A stretch of 64,000 nt of DNA from Neurospora crassa OR74A (taxonomy: Eukaryota; Ascomycota; Sordariomycetes; Sordariales; Sordariaceae): assembly GCF_000182925.2 (NCBI RefSeq), contig NC_026507.1:2542001-2606000 (forward strand), written 5' to 3'. The stretch's first letter is position 1. Each line of letters starts with the position of its first letter. A program made the translations under genes and the position numbers. Positions 11,270-23,522 of the stretch are shown one piece after another. The notes under the pieces were generated by a model. That model had not been told where the DNA came from, ran no database searches, and saw only the letters and a program-made list of their open reading frames with translations.

Positions 11270-13482
11270 ATGCTCACAGGTTCGACATCCGCGCCTCCGG
11301 TACGGTCTTTGGTACTGTCGCCGCGAGACAGTTCGGAGCTCTTGTCGCCAACAGGCCCCTTGACTCCAGCATCGACCAAGGGTGCGGGTACAAGTGCCCT
11401 CTCCTCCAAGATCGCCAGCGTCTTGTCTACCTCGTATGCCGACACCGAGTTCCGTGAGGCCCTTTTCTTGCTTGATGAACGAGGGCTTCAGAACGTAGCA
11501 GAGAACCGTCGCAAGCTTCGATTGGATCTCCAGAAAGAAGTCATCGACAGCAATGGAGAGATCATTCATGAATTCGGCAAAGTCGCCGAGGTATGTGTTG
11601 TTGTTCATACCACTCGAGTCCTGATCACAGGCGAGTGAGCCGCACACTGATACACTTTTAGCAACTCAAACGCATCGGCTACACCATCGGCAAGCTCAAC
11701 GAAAGCTATAATGATATGAGAACACAGATCCATGCAGCTCACGCATCCACCGCATCCACCTTGGGCGAAGCCTCGCAACTCATGACGCAGAAGCGGCAGA
11801 TCGAAAGCAAGCAAAAGTTGCTCTCGACCTTCAAGACCCACTTCATTCTCACACAGGACGAAGTTGACGCCTTGACCTTGACCTCGGAGCCTGTAGACGA
11901 CCTCTTTTTCACAGTCCTCGCCAAGGCCAAAAAGATCAGCCGTGACTGCGAGGTTCTCTTGGGCTTTGAGGATCAGACGCTAGGGCTGGGCATCATGGAG
12001 CAGGTCACACGGAACTTGAATCACGGGTTCCAGAAGCTTTACCGATGGATCCAGAGGGAGTTTAAATCGCTGAATCTTGAGAACCCCCAAATTGGCTCGG
12101 CCATCCGTCGAGCTCTCCGCGTCCTGGCCGAGAGACCTACCCTTTTCCAAAACTGTTTAGATTTCTTCGCCGAAGCCCGCGAGCACGTCCTTTCCGAGGC
12201 TTTCTACACTGCCTTGACAGGCAGCTCGGCTGCTGGACTGGAGGACCCTTCGGTTAAGCCCATTGAGCTAGTAGCACATGACCCCTTGAGATATGTGGGG
12301 GACATGCTCGCCTGGTCTCACTCGGCCGCAGTGGGCGAAAGAGAGGCACTCGAAGTCTTGTTCATATCCGAGGGTGACGAGATCGCCAAAGGCATCCAGG
12401 TGGGCAGAGAGGCTGAAGTCTGGCGGCTCGTGGCCGAGGATGGGGAGGAAATGAATATCTTCGATCCTGTCGTGGCCCTGAACCAACTAGTAGATAGAGA
12501 CATGTCTGGTGCAGTCCGCATATTGCGACAGAGGGTCGAACAGGTTATTCAGACGAACGAGGAGACCATTCTGGCCTTCAAACTTGCGAACCTCATCAAC
12601 TTTTATAAGAGCACCTTCTCCAGGTTGGTGGGCCCGGCGTCGATTCTCGTTGAAGCGATGGGTACCCTCGAAACGGAAGCATTGCGCCAATTCCGATCTC
12701 TGGCTCGGGACCACGTCGCCACTCTCCAAACTGAGTTCCAGCACACTCCACCAGACCTTCGGCCTCCCGACTTCCTTACGGATGCGTTGGAACAGCTATC
12801 GGCAATCATGAAAACGTACGAAACGTCACTAAGCTCATCGGGTGATGATCCAGAAGCAGAGTTCGCGTCCATCATGGCTGAGGCATTCGACCCATTCATG
12901 GCTGGCTGCATCAATATGGCCAACCATGCCACCCCGCCGTCCAAATCCATCTTCCTGATCAACTGCTTCGTGGCTGCGCGGACAACGCTCTCCGGCTTCA
13001 CTTTTGTTCGCAAATATGCTGCAGATATACAGACCAAAATTGAGGAGGAAAAGGCTCGGTTGGTTATTGCACAGTACGAGCTGTTTAGGGCCGAGTCCGG
13101 TTTAGATTCCCTCATTGAAGCGCTGGATGGGCTAGACATACGGAAGAAGGATGATGTTGGAAAGGTTGCGACACTAGAGGAGGTTCAACCTGAAGCACTG
13201 CGACAGTCAAGTCAGAAGCTGGACGATTTCTTGCCATCGGCGCTGATTGATGCAACGGAAAAGCTCAAGAATCTGCAGGATTCCAAGCTGGCGAGCAGTG
13301 TGATTGAGGAGGCAGCCGAAAGATTCTGCGTGGATTTTGAACATGTGGAGGAGATGTTGCTGTCGGCTGACGAATTGGAGGAGCAAAGGAGAGTTGAGGA
13401 GGACGGCGACGAAGAACATTCCCAAAGTTTTCGGGCGCTGTTCCCAAGGACATCGAGCGAGATCCGCGTGCTATTGTCGTAG
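11270..13482 (+). CDS. COG6: Conserved oligomeric Golgi complex subunit 6
   Basis: Predicted 713-residue subunit of the COG tethering complex, which handles retrograde vesicle traffic within the Golgi. Exons 11270-11590 and 11662-13482 join in phase 0 (GTATGT donor, TTTTAG acceptor). The N-terminal region has the Cog6 pattern: a Ser/Pro-rich lead, then a helical segment through the junction ([29 protein letters not shown]). It is followed by the block [15 protein letters not shown] and the segment [16 protein letters not shown], both typical of the family, and then a long alpha-helical C-terminal region. The length fits fungal Cog6. The start is the first ATG after an open frame that lacks earlier ATGs for at least 80 bases; a slightly different N-terminus is possible. 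Confidence 0.93.
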
Positions 13483-14795
13483 CGTGAGCGAAACGGCGAA
13501 GGCAGGAGAAGCCAGCTATGGTTTTTACTGACGGGACCCAGGTCTGCCATGTTCTCGTCAAAATAGTTTCAATCTCATATAAATCTCACCATAGTGGACT
13601 GCTGGGTAAGGTAAACCTTGGGAAGTAGCGGGAGCCGAGAACCCCGGTCGAGTGTGTACGTGTACACTGGTGTGGTCGTCGGCGTATGACTGAAAAACGG
13701 CCCTCAAGTAGTGACAAACTTGGGTACCTTTACAGGGAAATACAAGACTGACAGCACTCTTGCATGCGATGAGACTGAGCTTGAATCCCGACAGCCCTGT
13801 GAGTCCCCTCAAGCGCGGAGCCGCGGACGAGGAGGATCTGGAAGCTGCTGAATACCTATTGGGCGGTGCGGGGCATCCCATTCGGCCGTCCCGATTTCCG
13901 ATGCCCAAGAATAGGTACATATCGCATATCAACGTCATTTTCGGGCCGCGCCTGACGGGATGCTGATGGTCCCGATGGAAGCTCAGATGAACGATACAAG
14001 TCGTGCTATCGGCCTCCCCCTCAGGTTGGGCCTGTTCGTTACTATCCAGAGGCCAAAAGGTAACAAACAGGTGGAACGGGCCAAGGCAGACAAACAGACG
14101 AAAAAGGCGAGAAAGGCCTGGTCTGGGTACCTGCCACTGTCGGGCTGCCAGGTCCCCGCCTTCCCGCCCCAATTGCCCCACTACGTCTTCAGCTAGGGAG
14201 CTAGTAGGTCCCATTCAGGCGGTTGCAACAACGTTCATAAGGCAACATCGATAACTACACTTAAACAAAGATACCATCGATCCTATATGTAGGTCTACTG
14301 GTGTGCAAGCTTAGATCCTGGATACCTACCTGGTATACAAAACCTTGATACTAACCTCAAGACACTCAATTAGTTGGCACGTCTTGGTCGCGAATCAACC
14401 ACGCACATTGATTGCGTCAACGTCCCGTTGCACCGCCAATACGTCTCCTCTCCGGATTCCGGTTGGCCTACAGAAGCGCGCTGGTACCTCTACGCCTCAA
14501 GAAACGTGGACCTGAGCCTTCCTTGGGGGCCCTTCGTTAGACCTGTTCTTCCATTCGGCAACTGCCTTCGGGACGTTTTGCGACCGCCCGATTTTCCAAC
14601 ATCCTTCGCAACGGCGATGCCGTCTGTGCGCGTAGAGCTGTAGGGTACAGGCCGATCCACAGCATCTGCTGAGATCCTGTTCTTGACCGGACACTCCCGT
14701 CTACCTAGGCCGCCCTTGGAGAGCGAAAGTCCGCTACGCCCTTTTGAAAAGTGCACACAGACATTCCGTGATGTGTATACGTCTTACTTCTTACG
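13483..14795. other. Intergenic region between COG6 and the AAA ATPase
   Basis: 1.3 kb between two genes on the same strand. Overlapping ORFs occur on both strands, the longest 218 codons at 13558-14214 on the minus strand, but none resembles a known family. A 60-codon plus-strand stretch at 13760-13966 has a protein-like acidic composition and is discussed as a low-confidence exon candidate. Confidence 0.45.
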
Positions 14796-17577
14796 ATGCT
14801 GCGCAACAGATCAGCCGCTTCAGTTTTGCAAAAGACATATGATGAAAGCTACCTGACATGCTCCACTGCTGTCTATTACGAAGGCCAGGTCAGTATGACG
14901 TTCTGTGATCGTCACCCTTTTCTCCCATCTGTCAGTAACCAAGTGCTAATCTTGCGCGGTCATCTAGGGCAATGAGGATGAGGCTATGCGATGCTGGAAA
15001 CAGGCACTCGAGCAAATCTATGACCAGCAAGCAAACAAAATCTTGCCAGCCTTCACCCCACGTTCCGAGACGGAGAAGGCGCTGGTGGACAGTCTTCGGC
15101 AACTCGAGGTACAGTGCAAGGAACGAATTGATCTTCTAGAGGCCCTGCGTCTTTCGCGCCTCGAATCTCTCGAGCATGACGCTACACCATCCGCGTCACG
15201 TTTGTCACCGTTGCCGAACCTTTTAGAACCCCCCAAGGGCTGGATAGGTGACGGAACAATCCCAGCCGTAACCTATACAGACCTTTCCCGACCAACTCCC
15301 GCCAAGCGACCCTTTGTAGGGTCTAGGTCCATCTCAGAACATACCATGCCTACACCTGGGCCTTCTGCCGAGGTGCGTACGCCAGGCGGGGAGTTTCCCT
15401 TTGCATGCACACGACCAGTGTTACCGTCACCACCGTCGGCGTCAAGGCCTTCGCTCGAGGAGGGAACATCGTCAGGGACACGCAGCCCCGAGAAGCATAC
15501 CATGCGCACAACCCTGCGGACCGGACGTTTGGGAGACAAGAGAACTAGCCATCGCCAGACACCTCCAACCTCGGTTTCAGAACGCCCTGGTGCCAGTAAG
15601 GCAGCCTCGCTTGCCTGGAGCTATCTTGGGAAAAGAGAAAGATCGAGTCCGTCAGGGAGTGCCAGCGGTAATAGTGGGGGAATTGGCACCACTGATCAGA
15701 CGAGTTCGGTACCGCCCGCAACCTCTCCCTACTTAGTGGAAAGGCGACGTCAAAGTCCAGCGTTGGCAGGCCGGCAGCAGCAATGGGACACGCATACCAG
15801 GCGACTGGTCATGGGTCGTCCTCGGAGCCAATCCAAACCGCCTCATGCACGGCCTACTCCGGAATCATCGGCACCCCGCCGTTCTGATGAGCATACACAC
15901 ACTCGCCAATCCTCCTTCACCATCAGCGCTGCTGCCGCATCAAGTGCACTCAACGCATTGACTTTGAGGGATAACAACGAGCGCTCGCCGTTGGAAGGGG
16001 GGGAAGGACTTCGGCTAAGAACAGCTCCGCTACAGACACCAAGGAGGAGGCCTCTGCCTGCGACGGGGAACACAGATGAGGAAGACACTGCATACTCTGC
16101 GAAAGGAAGCGCAACAACGACCAGAAAATCGAACAGAAAGATGTCCGATCCAACGCTGGCCCAACGGAAGCCCATCAGCCGAACTTCTTACCTAACAAGC
16201 ACGGCAAGGCCTGCGTCGGGCAGATCGGCAACGACACAGGATGTTGATACACCTCGGATGAGCGCTAAGGCAAGGGGCAAAAAGCTTGAACAAGTCCCAA
16301 TTTCGTCAAGTTCTGAGGATTCTGAATATGGAACTCCCCGACGGCCGACAACAAGACAGCACCTAAGACAGATACTGAAGCAGAGGGATGTTTCCCTGGT
16401 TGCCGATACACCGGCCCACAACTCCGAAAGTCAAGAATCTGAAGGCAACGATGGGGCGGCTCAACAAAGGTCAGAAGCTGCCAAGTGGAACAAGCAAAAG
16501 GCAAAGATATTGCGCCGTCTTCCTCCAGGGGTTGATGAACATGCTGCAAAACAGATTCTAAACGAAATCGTCGTTCAGGGTGATGAAGTTCACTGGAATG
16601 ACATAGCCGGCCTCGAGGTAGCCAAAAATGCACTTCGGGAGACCGTAGTTTATCCTTTTCTCCGACCGGACCTATTTAGGGGTCTTCGCGAGCCGGCCAG
16701 AGGCATGCTGCTTTTTGGGCCACCGGGAACAGGAAAGACTATGTTGGCGCGCGCAGTGGCCACGGAGTCCAAATCTACCTTCTTCTCCATCTCTGCTAGT
16801 AGTCTGACAAGTAAGTACCTCGGCGAATCAGAGAAACTTGTTAGGGCACTGTTTACGCTGGCAAAGGTATTGTCGCCGAGCATCATTTTTGTTGATGAGA
16901 TTGACTCGCTGCTGTCGCAGAGATCTGGCTCTGGGGAACACGAGGCCACGATGAGGATTAAGACGGAGTTCCTCATTCAATGGAGTGATCTTCAGAGAGC
17001 TGCTGCCGGCAAAGAACCTGCAGCAACAGGAACAAAGGAAAACGGCACCGATGATGATGTGAACAGAGTCTTGGTGCTTGCCGCCACGAATCTCCCGTGG
17101 GCTATCGACGAGGCTGCAAGACGACGATTCGTGAGGAGACAGTATATCCCACTTCCCGAAGCTGATACAAGAGCAATTCAGTTCAAAACGCTCCTCAGTC
17201 AGCAAAAGCATACACTGACCAACGAGGATATCAATGAGCTTGTGGATATGACCGATGGTAAGTGGCGCTACCCGTTCGTGAATGTTTCGCCAGCCAATTA
17301 ACTCCCTGGCCGGGCTGCCCGCCAGGTACCTTTTGCTAAGCACGTGCACCTCGCAGGATTTTCCGGATCCGATATCACAGCGTTAGCTAAAGATGCGGCC
17401 ATGGGTCCTTTGCGGTCTTTAGGTGAAGCGTTACTACAAACGACCATGGACCAAATACGCCCAATAGAGCTAAAGGATTTCGTCACCAGTCTGGCTACCA
17501 TTCGGCCTAGCGTTAGCAAGGCAAACCTGAAGTTTTATGAAGATTGGGCAAGAGATTTCGGAGAAAGAGGCGGTTAG
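14796..17577 (+). CDS. MIT-domain AAA ATPase, Sap1/spastin/fidgetin group
   Basis: Predicted 867-residue meiotic-clade AAA ATPase. Exons: 14796-14888, 14968-17257 and 17357-17577, with phases 0 and 1. The first exon and the start of the second together make an MIT-like three-helix segment at about residues 8-60 ([17 protein letters not shown], then [18 protein letters not shown]). Residues 60-520 are Ser/Pro/Arg-rich and probably disordered. The AAA module follows. It has Walker A GPPGTGKT near residue 615, Walker B IIFVDEID, the Arg-finger region [16 protein letters not shown], and the C-terminal Vps4-type helix [21 protein letters not shown]. The closest named relatives are yeast Sap1/Yta6 and the metazoan microtubule-severing spastin and fidgetin. 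Whether this one severs microtubules cannot be told from sequence. An in-frame stop closely precedes the ATG at 14796, which supports that start. Confidence 0.88.
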
Positions 17578-18344
17578 TGAGGGAGTAGGCCACGAGGCGA
17601 CGAATCAGAGTAAGGTACTCAGGCTGTCAGGGAATGGGTAATGTCTGGGTCTGGCAAGCCTGTAGAAACCACTTCGAAGAAGGGTATTGCTCGGTGACAC
17701 AAATCAAAGAGTGTGACAGGCATCACAACTATAGGTATCTATAAGCTGTCAGGGCAAGGAGCGGGCAGAGCGGAAATAGTAACGGTGCGCATTCGGAAAG
17801 CACCCATATGGGGCAGCAAAGAGGGCGGAGGTGATCGCAGTCCATCACACAGCAATCCAAGTAGAATTCCGCTTTGCTGGCCAAATAAATCGTTCAGCGC
17901 GGATTGAAGCTGGTTCGCACACTGCTGTCCACGTGTCAATTGGTATAATCACCCTTCCATCCATTGTGCCCTTGCCCGTCGTTCACTCCGAGAGGTTGAC
18001 GAATACTTCCGGACACCATGCTTCCCATCCCTTTTCTGACATCTAGCGTTGTCCTTTATATCGTACAGCGTGTCTACGTCGATAATCCTGCACGTATTTA
18101 CCAACAGCTTGTGCTCGAAGTTTGTTTATGCCTTCTCGACACAATCCTTGACGCAAGTCTAGACACCTCGGACCATAACCAACCACCACCACCCCCCCTT
18201 CTCTCTCCTCCCCCAACGTCAACACCATCCTTTAGCAAAAGACACAAATAGTGAGGGCGTGCATGAGCCGACGTATGCCGGAATGCATCTCGCTCCAATC
18301 CTGGTCCCTCGTCTTCGTCACTCGGCTTGTCCACACTGCGTTCC
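17578..18344. other. Intergenic region between convergent genes
   Basis: 767 bp between two convergent stop codons, expected to hold both 3' untranslated regions. It contains a C-rich stretch near 18184-18220. No gene or RNA is recognised. Confidence 0.5.
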
Positions 18345-18946
18345 TCAATCAACCTTTTGTAAGCTGATGATCTTCTCGCGCATCGCAATCTCCCTCACGG
18401 CGTGGCGAGCCATTCTCTCAGCAAGCTCAATCGCCTCCTCAGCTGCCTGCATCTTTTCCCGCAGCACCTTGCGCTCCTTCTTGGCCGCCTTTGCCGCGTC
18501 CTTGGCGTCCCAGAGCTCATCCAGTGAAGGGATGGGCGGGCGCTCCTCGATCGGCGTGCCGGCGGGCGCAATGATATGCTTGACCACGTGCCGCTTGGAT
18601 TTGCTAGTGATAAAGCCGGGCATGATGGCGACCACGTCACCGGCACGGAGAGAGTTGTTGGGGTCGTGGACCAGGTATTGTTTTGGGTCGTCGAAGTGCT
18701 GGATGGGTGATAAAGAAAAAAAAGAAAGGAAGAAGAGGTTAGCTGACGACTCTCCTACTATGCCCCGTGTCTTGGAGAATAGCCGTGGGTTCGCATACAC
18801 ACCTTCTGGAGGAACTTGTTGAACTTCTGCCCGCCTACCCTGACCTTGACCGTCTTATCAATCAGGCCAGAGGTCACGACGACACCGTGAAGTTCACGGA
18901 ACATCTTCCGGGAGACTTTCGTAGCCGCTGCTATCGTCGAGGCCAT
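18345..18946 (-). CDS. MRPS17: Mitochondrial small-subunit ribosomal protein uS17m
   Basis: Predicted 165-residue nuclear-encoded protein of the mitochondrial 37S ribosomal subunit. Exons 18803-18946 and 18345-18698 join in phase 0 (GTGTGT donor, CATCCAG acceptor). The N-terminal 90 residues have the S17 OB-fold pattern: HGVVVTSGLIDKTVKVRV, a KFNKFLQK.HFDDPKQYLVHDP block and a LRAGDVVAIMPGFITSKSKRHVV block. A lysine/glutamate-rich helical extension of about 65 residues follows, as is usual in fungal mitochondrial S17. Mitochondrial location is inferred from family membership and this extension. Confidence 0.92.
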
Positions 18947-20281
18947 TTTTGCTGACTCTGATTCCTGTTTCCTTCTTTGTTGTTTGGTGGCTGTCTACCC
19001 TTTGAGGGTTGATCTCGTATCCACGGCCTCTGGCAGGGTCCTTCTCGAATGAACTTGAGGACTTGCGGGGCAGCGTTCGGGTGGCCGGTCGAATTTGATG
19101 CGACGATTCGGCGTTCGGTCGTTTCGGTGTTTCGGTCCCTTAACACAGTAGTCGCGTGAGGGAAAGATTTGCCGATGTGTGCGCGCAAAGGTCGCTAGTT
19201 GCGCGCAGTTCAGAACTTCCGGACAGAGTCGGGGCAGGATCTGAGATCGTGTGGGCGGTGGTGACAAAGGTGACACTGCTATGGGCGGGAACACTAGGAG
19301 CGAGACAATGCTGCAAGGCACAGGCGCGCGGTCGGCCGCCCGAAAAGTAATTGGAGCCGGCCGAGAAAAGACCGGGGTCCGGCTCGGGACGTGGATCCTC
19401 GCCGCCCCGCCATCCACTGCACCGCCAAGACGGGAGTGGACGGGGAGACGGGCTTGAAACGGGTAGTTTCATTCACCCGGTCAATTGACTGCCCCTGCAT
19501 CCGTCGTCCCATGCAACTTGACCTCTCTACTTACTTACCTCATACACTTATACCGCTGTCCTATTGGAACTCCCGTCTGTCAGCCTTTTTGCAACTCCTC
19601 TTTGGTCTTCGTTTACTACTCAGTCCAAGCTGCCCTGCCCTTGTCTTCCTGAATAGGCATTGCTTGTATAATCTCAACCTTACTGGGGACAGCGCTTGGT
19701 TGTGGTAAGAATGCTACGGCAGCCGTTACATTTCATCCTACAAAGGATATACGGAGCCTATGGCTGCCCGCTTTGCTTCTCTCTGATGAAAATGACACAC
19801 AACATTCAGATTCCCTTATCCAACACCTTCTAACATAACCTCCTCTCAACCTCCTCTGATACAACGCCTTACCTAATATCACTTGGCCATTTTAGGAACC
19901 AGCGAAACCTCTGCCGTCCAGTAAGAGTGACAACTGGAATAGTGATCCGCCGGCTAACCCGAGGTGAGTTTGACAAGATACCCCATATAGTGTTCGTCGA
20001 AATAACCCTCGAAGGCTTGCAAGCCGATCCAAACTTGTGACTTGGGCAACCTTTTGTCCTCTCCCCTCCCCGCCCCCCCCCCCCCCCTTTTTTTTTTTGT
20101 GCCTCATGCCAGGGCAATTCAGGGCTCTATCACGTTTCCTGTGACTGTATCTACAGAATGTCATGTTCGCAATAATCGCATTGCTGGGGCGAGCCACCTT
20201 GGTGTTTGATAGAATGCTCGACATCACAGTAAATCCGGCCCGCAAATTAAGATCCTTGTCAGTTACCGTACAAGGCGCTGA
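18947..20281. other. Intergenic region with a C15-T11 tract
   Basis: 1.3 kb between the uS17m start and the LDB17 stop (both minus strand). The uS17m promoter lies at its left end, where the sequence is GC-rich and carries several GATTTG/GGTCG-like repeats of no clear meaning. The right half is C/T-rich and holds a composite C-then-T homopolymer at 20073-20098. No ORF is convincing. Confidence 0.5.
20073..20098. repeat. Composite C15-T11 homopolymer
   Basis: Fifteen C followed directly by eleven T, about 185 bp beyond the LDB17 stop codon. The same C-then-T arrangement recurs at 48284-48314. Confidence 0.9.
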
Positions 20282-22164
20282 CTAAGCTACCGGTGTCGAC
20301 CCAGTTTGGGGTAGCGACTCCGTCACCGGATGTAATGTCGACAAACTGTTGACAGCCCTGAGTTTGCCGCGCCGTGGAGGGGGGAGCTTGGGGGGCTGCT
20401 TTTTGGCCACTGGTCCACTCACCTTGCCATCACCAGATACGGCTTCCGCAGCCGAAGCCGCTGTCGGTGATGAGCTGCTAGCAGCAGCAACCCCGTGCTT
20501 GTCACCTTGGGCAAATGTGGAATTCTCGATCATCCTTGTTGGCGTATGTGGTGGTTGCGGGGAGACCGGCACACCGTGGCGATGCTTTGGAACAATGGGA
20601 AGCGATTTCTGGGCCCTCAGCCGTCTTGCCGGCGGTGGTGACGGCTTTCGACGGCCTGCTGCTTTGTGCCCTTCGGTGGTACTCGATACCGAGAGATTTG
20701 AGGTTGTAGTTTCTGGCGTATCACTCGCGGGACCGACGGCAATTATTGACCTCACGGCGTCTTCCGCATCCTCCTGTTCATGCCTGAGCTCACGAGCGAG
20801 ATTTGATTTTCTGCTTGGTGTTTCTATACCTGGCTTCTCGTGGACGTTTGCAATGACGCTAACGGTACTACCGTTTTGCGCTTGCGTGAGGCTCTTCATG
20901 GGAACAGAACTCAAGACGCCCTCATCGTCCACTAGCCATGGAATATTTGCGACACGCTCAACCAAGCGGAGGGTAGTTGGCTCGGGCGGTAGGAAGTGCG
21001 CACTTCCTGAGCCACGAAGTATTTCAAGCAAGCTAAGAATTTGATCGCGCTTGTAATGTGGCGGCTGGCTGAGCTGGGTGTGCGATAATAACGGAGCGAG
21101 AACGCGCAGATATGTGTGTCTCAAGGTATTCATTTCCACTGGCAAGTCGAGCAGATTACGAATGATGACGTCAAGAAGGACGCGCAAGTCGTTGGTGTAA
21201 AAGTATTCATAAGTCGCCTTGGTGGTGAATAGCAGATAGAGCAGCTTCAATATTATCAGCTGGAGTGATGTTTCGGTTGCTCGATTTAGAAGCAAGATGA
21301 TGTTCTCGCCAAAAGTTCGGAAAGACGGGCCATGGAGGCTGAGGACTTTGACGACTCGGTTTGTGATATGAGTAACAGGCGCAGTTGGGTCAACAGCTCC
21401 GGACGCTGACGCAACCATGTATTGCTCGTTCATGACCAGCTTACCCATGGCCAACGTTAGTGGTTAGGTTCATAAAGCGGATTTGGGGCACAACAACATA
21501 CCAGGACACGAATAACGGCGTAATGGTACGGATCATCCACGTCGTCAGAGAAGGCCTCGATAAGTTGGAAGAGGTAAATGACGAATTCGTCCTCTACCTG
21601 AGCCAAGTCTTGATGCGGCAACTTTTCGATGCGAGACATCTCATACATCAACTCGAGAAGTAGCCGGTGAAGACGGCCATCGTGCGCGCCGCAACTCTTG
21701 ATGAGCTCGAGCAGTCGCAAAAAACATCCTTCGTTGACCATGCGCCGAAATGTCTCTTCCTCGGCACGGCCATCTAGCAGGAGGAAGTTGGAAATGACAT
21801 GCAACGGCCCGTACTCGTCCTCCTGCAATAGGCTGTATATGATCTGGGTACGGACATAGTCGGCGTTCTGTCTGAAGATGCTGCTAAGTCGGAGCTGTTG
21901 GGAACATGTCGCGATGTCGTCTTCATCGTCGAGATAGCGGTCCCGGCCGGTCGCGACCAGTTCAAGCCATGATCGCAGAACGTCGTCGAGGGACTCGGGG
22001 GTAGGGCAGGGGGCGGAAAGGATGCTGTTCAGGGCTGCGAAAGGTCTTTGTTCAGCAATTGAAACAAGCGCACCACAAAAGGGGAGGGCCATTTAGCAAG
22101 CTTGCTCACCGTGCCAAAACTGCTGCTCGTTCTCAACAGGCTCAGTGACCTCGAGGTCCGCCAT
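20282..22164 (-). CDS. LDB17: Ldb17/SPIN90/Dip1-family actin-patch protein
   Basis: Predicted 581-residue protein of the SPIN90/Ldb17 leucine-rich-domain family. Members work at endocytic actin patches; S. pombe Dip1 and human SPIN90 activate Arp2/3 without WASP to seed linear filaments. Exons: 22110-22164, 21502-22034 and 20282-21439. The N-terminus is [18 protein letters not shown], joined to [11 protein letters not shown]. Residues 20-320 form the all-helical armadillo-like domain. Family blocks include [25 protein letters not shown] in two parts and [15 protein letters not shown]. The C-terminal 200 residues are polar with proline-rich SH3-ligand motifs ([12 protein letters not shown]). 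The second intron ends in AAG, an uncommon acceptor. It restores the conserved [11 protein letters not shown] junction and has CTAAC branch-like sequences upstream. Confidence 0.88.
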
Positions 22165-23522
22165 GTTCTCAAGCGAGCAGCACCAATGTTGTCGTCGCAA
22201 CCAATGAACTGGGCATCACGAAAGGCGGCGTGCTGGTATCGCTCGCATAGGCAATGTGTACCTTTGTCGACCTGATCCGCCGCGTTGGATCTACTGGGTT
22301 ATCGAGGCTGCGCGGGAGGATGTCGTTACTTGGGAAGAAAACGGGCAGTTAAATGCGGCGGATTTAGGGAGAGGCCTGCTCGGTATAGTTCTAGGGTGCA
22401 GTCCATGCAAGGCTGTGGGGAGTTCCGTACTTAAAGCTGTAGTGTCCCCCCAGTAGTGACATCGGGGTTGTGGGGGCTGCCTTACCTACCTTAGATAGTA
22501 CATACCACCTGCACACGTGGAGAGGTCTCTACGCCACTCACCTTCCATCGCCAAGTACATATGTACCTACACAGGTCCTGCGCACGTCTGAAGGTGGGTA
22601 GACCGTCCCTCCAAGTACTTGTGATGCAAGACTGCCACTCAAAACGGTGTACGGCAGGCAATGCAGCGATGTACCTCTACCGTACGGCACATGTATGTAT
22701 ATTGCAATCCCAGGCGGCAGCAGAGCCTAAGTAGGTTGGTAACATACCTAGACCCCAACCTGCAAAAAGAGCAAGTGGGGCCTTTCTGTAGGCCATCATT
22801 CCATACTTCTACCATCTAAACTTGGTACACCACGCCGGCAGTGTTCACGACTGAAGCTTTAACCACTTCAATATCATGTATTCAACGAACTAGGCCAGTT
22901 TGGCCGGCAGACAAGTGGTCGAGTTGATTCCGTTGTCCTAATACATCAACAGTCCATGCCTCCGAAACGTCCTCAAGCAAGTCTTCTTTGACTCTATAAC
23001 ATATGTGTCTGCCAACATCTCAACTCATGACTGAGCTTAAGGTCCACAACCCACGAACCTTACACTTCACCGCAGTGTCACCTTACATCTAAAAACCTCT
23101 TAACGCCCCAGGCCTCGTGGGCAGGTAGATACCATGAGACCGGCTATTCAGTATTCATGGTTGTCAACGTTCGGGCCACGCAGCATGCGGAGAGGTGAAA
23201 ACCCTCATTTGGGGTGAACCCGTGGGGGTGCCAATATGCTCAAGCTATGGCTCCATACCTCGACCTGATCATCATCACATTCTTCGACAGGCATCTTTCT
23301 TTCCGTCATGAGGTACCGTTATAGAAACCAGACGAATATTCAGGGCGCTAGCCACGATCCACATTCCTTGTTATCCTGTCCATCTTACACCCGAAGCCTC
23401 CAGCATTGGGCCCCCAAGCCGTGGTGCGTCGATGGTGAAGGGAAGGACAGGCACCAAAGGGGTTTTGATGGCGGCGCACTGCTGCTCCCAGCAACGGCTC
23501 GGACAGTCTTTGACTAGCAGAT
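22165..23522. other. Intergenic region upstream of LDB17
   Basis: 1.36 kb between the LDB17 start and the NAA30 stop (both minus strand). GGTACC/TACCTACC-type motifs cluster at 22480-22760. No credible ORF or RNA gene was found. Confidence 0.5.

Noticed and set aside
13558-14214. Minus-strand ORF of 218 codons
   Set aside because: Composition is irregular with no recognisable family, and no splice partners were found.
22035-22092. Apparent LDB17 start [15 protein letters not shown]
   Set aside because: It falls inside intron 1. The true first exon at 22110-22164 joins in phase to [11 protein letters not shown].
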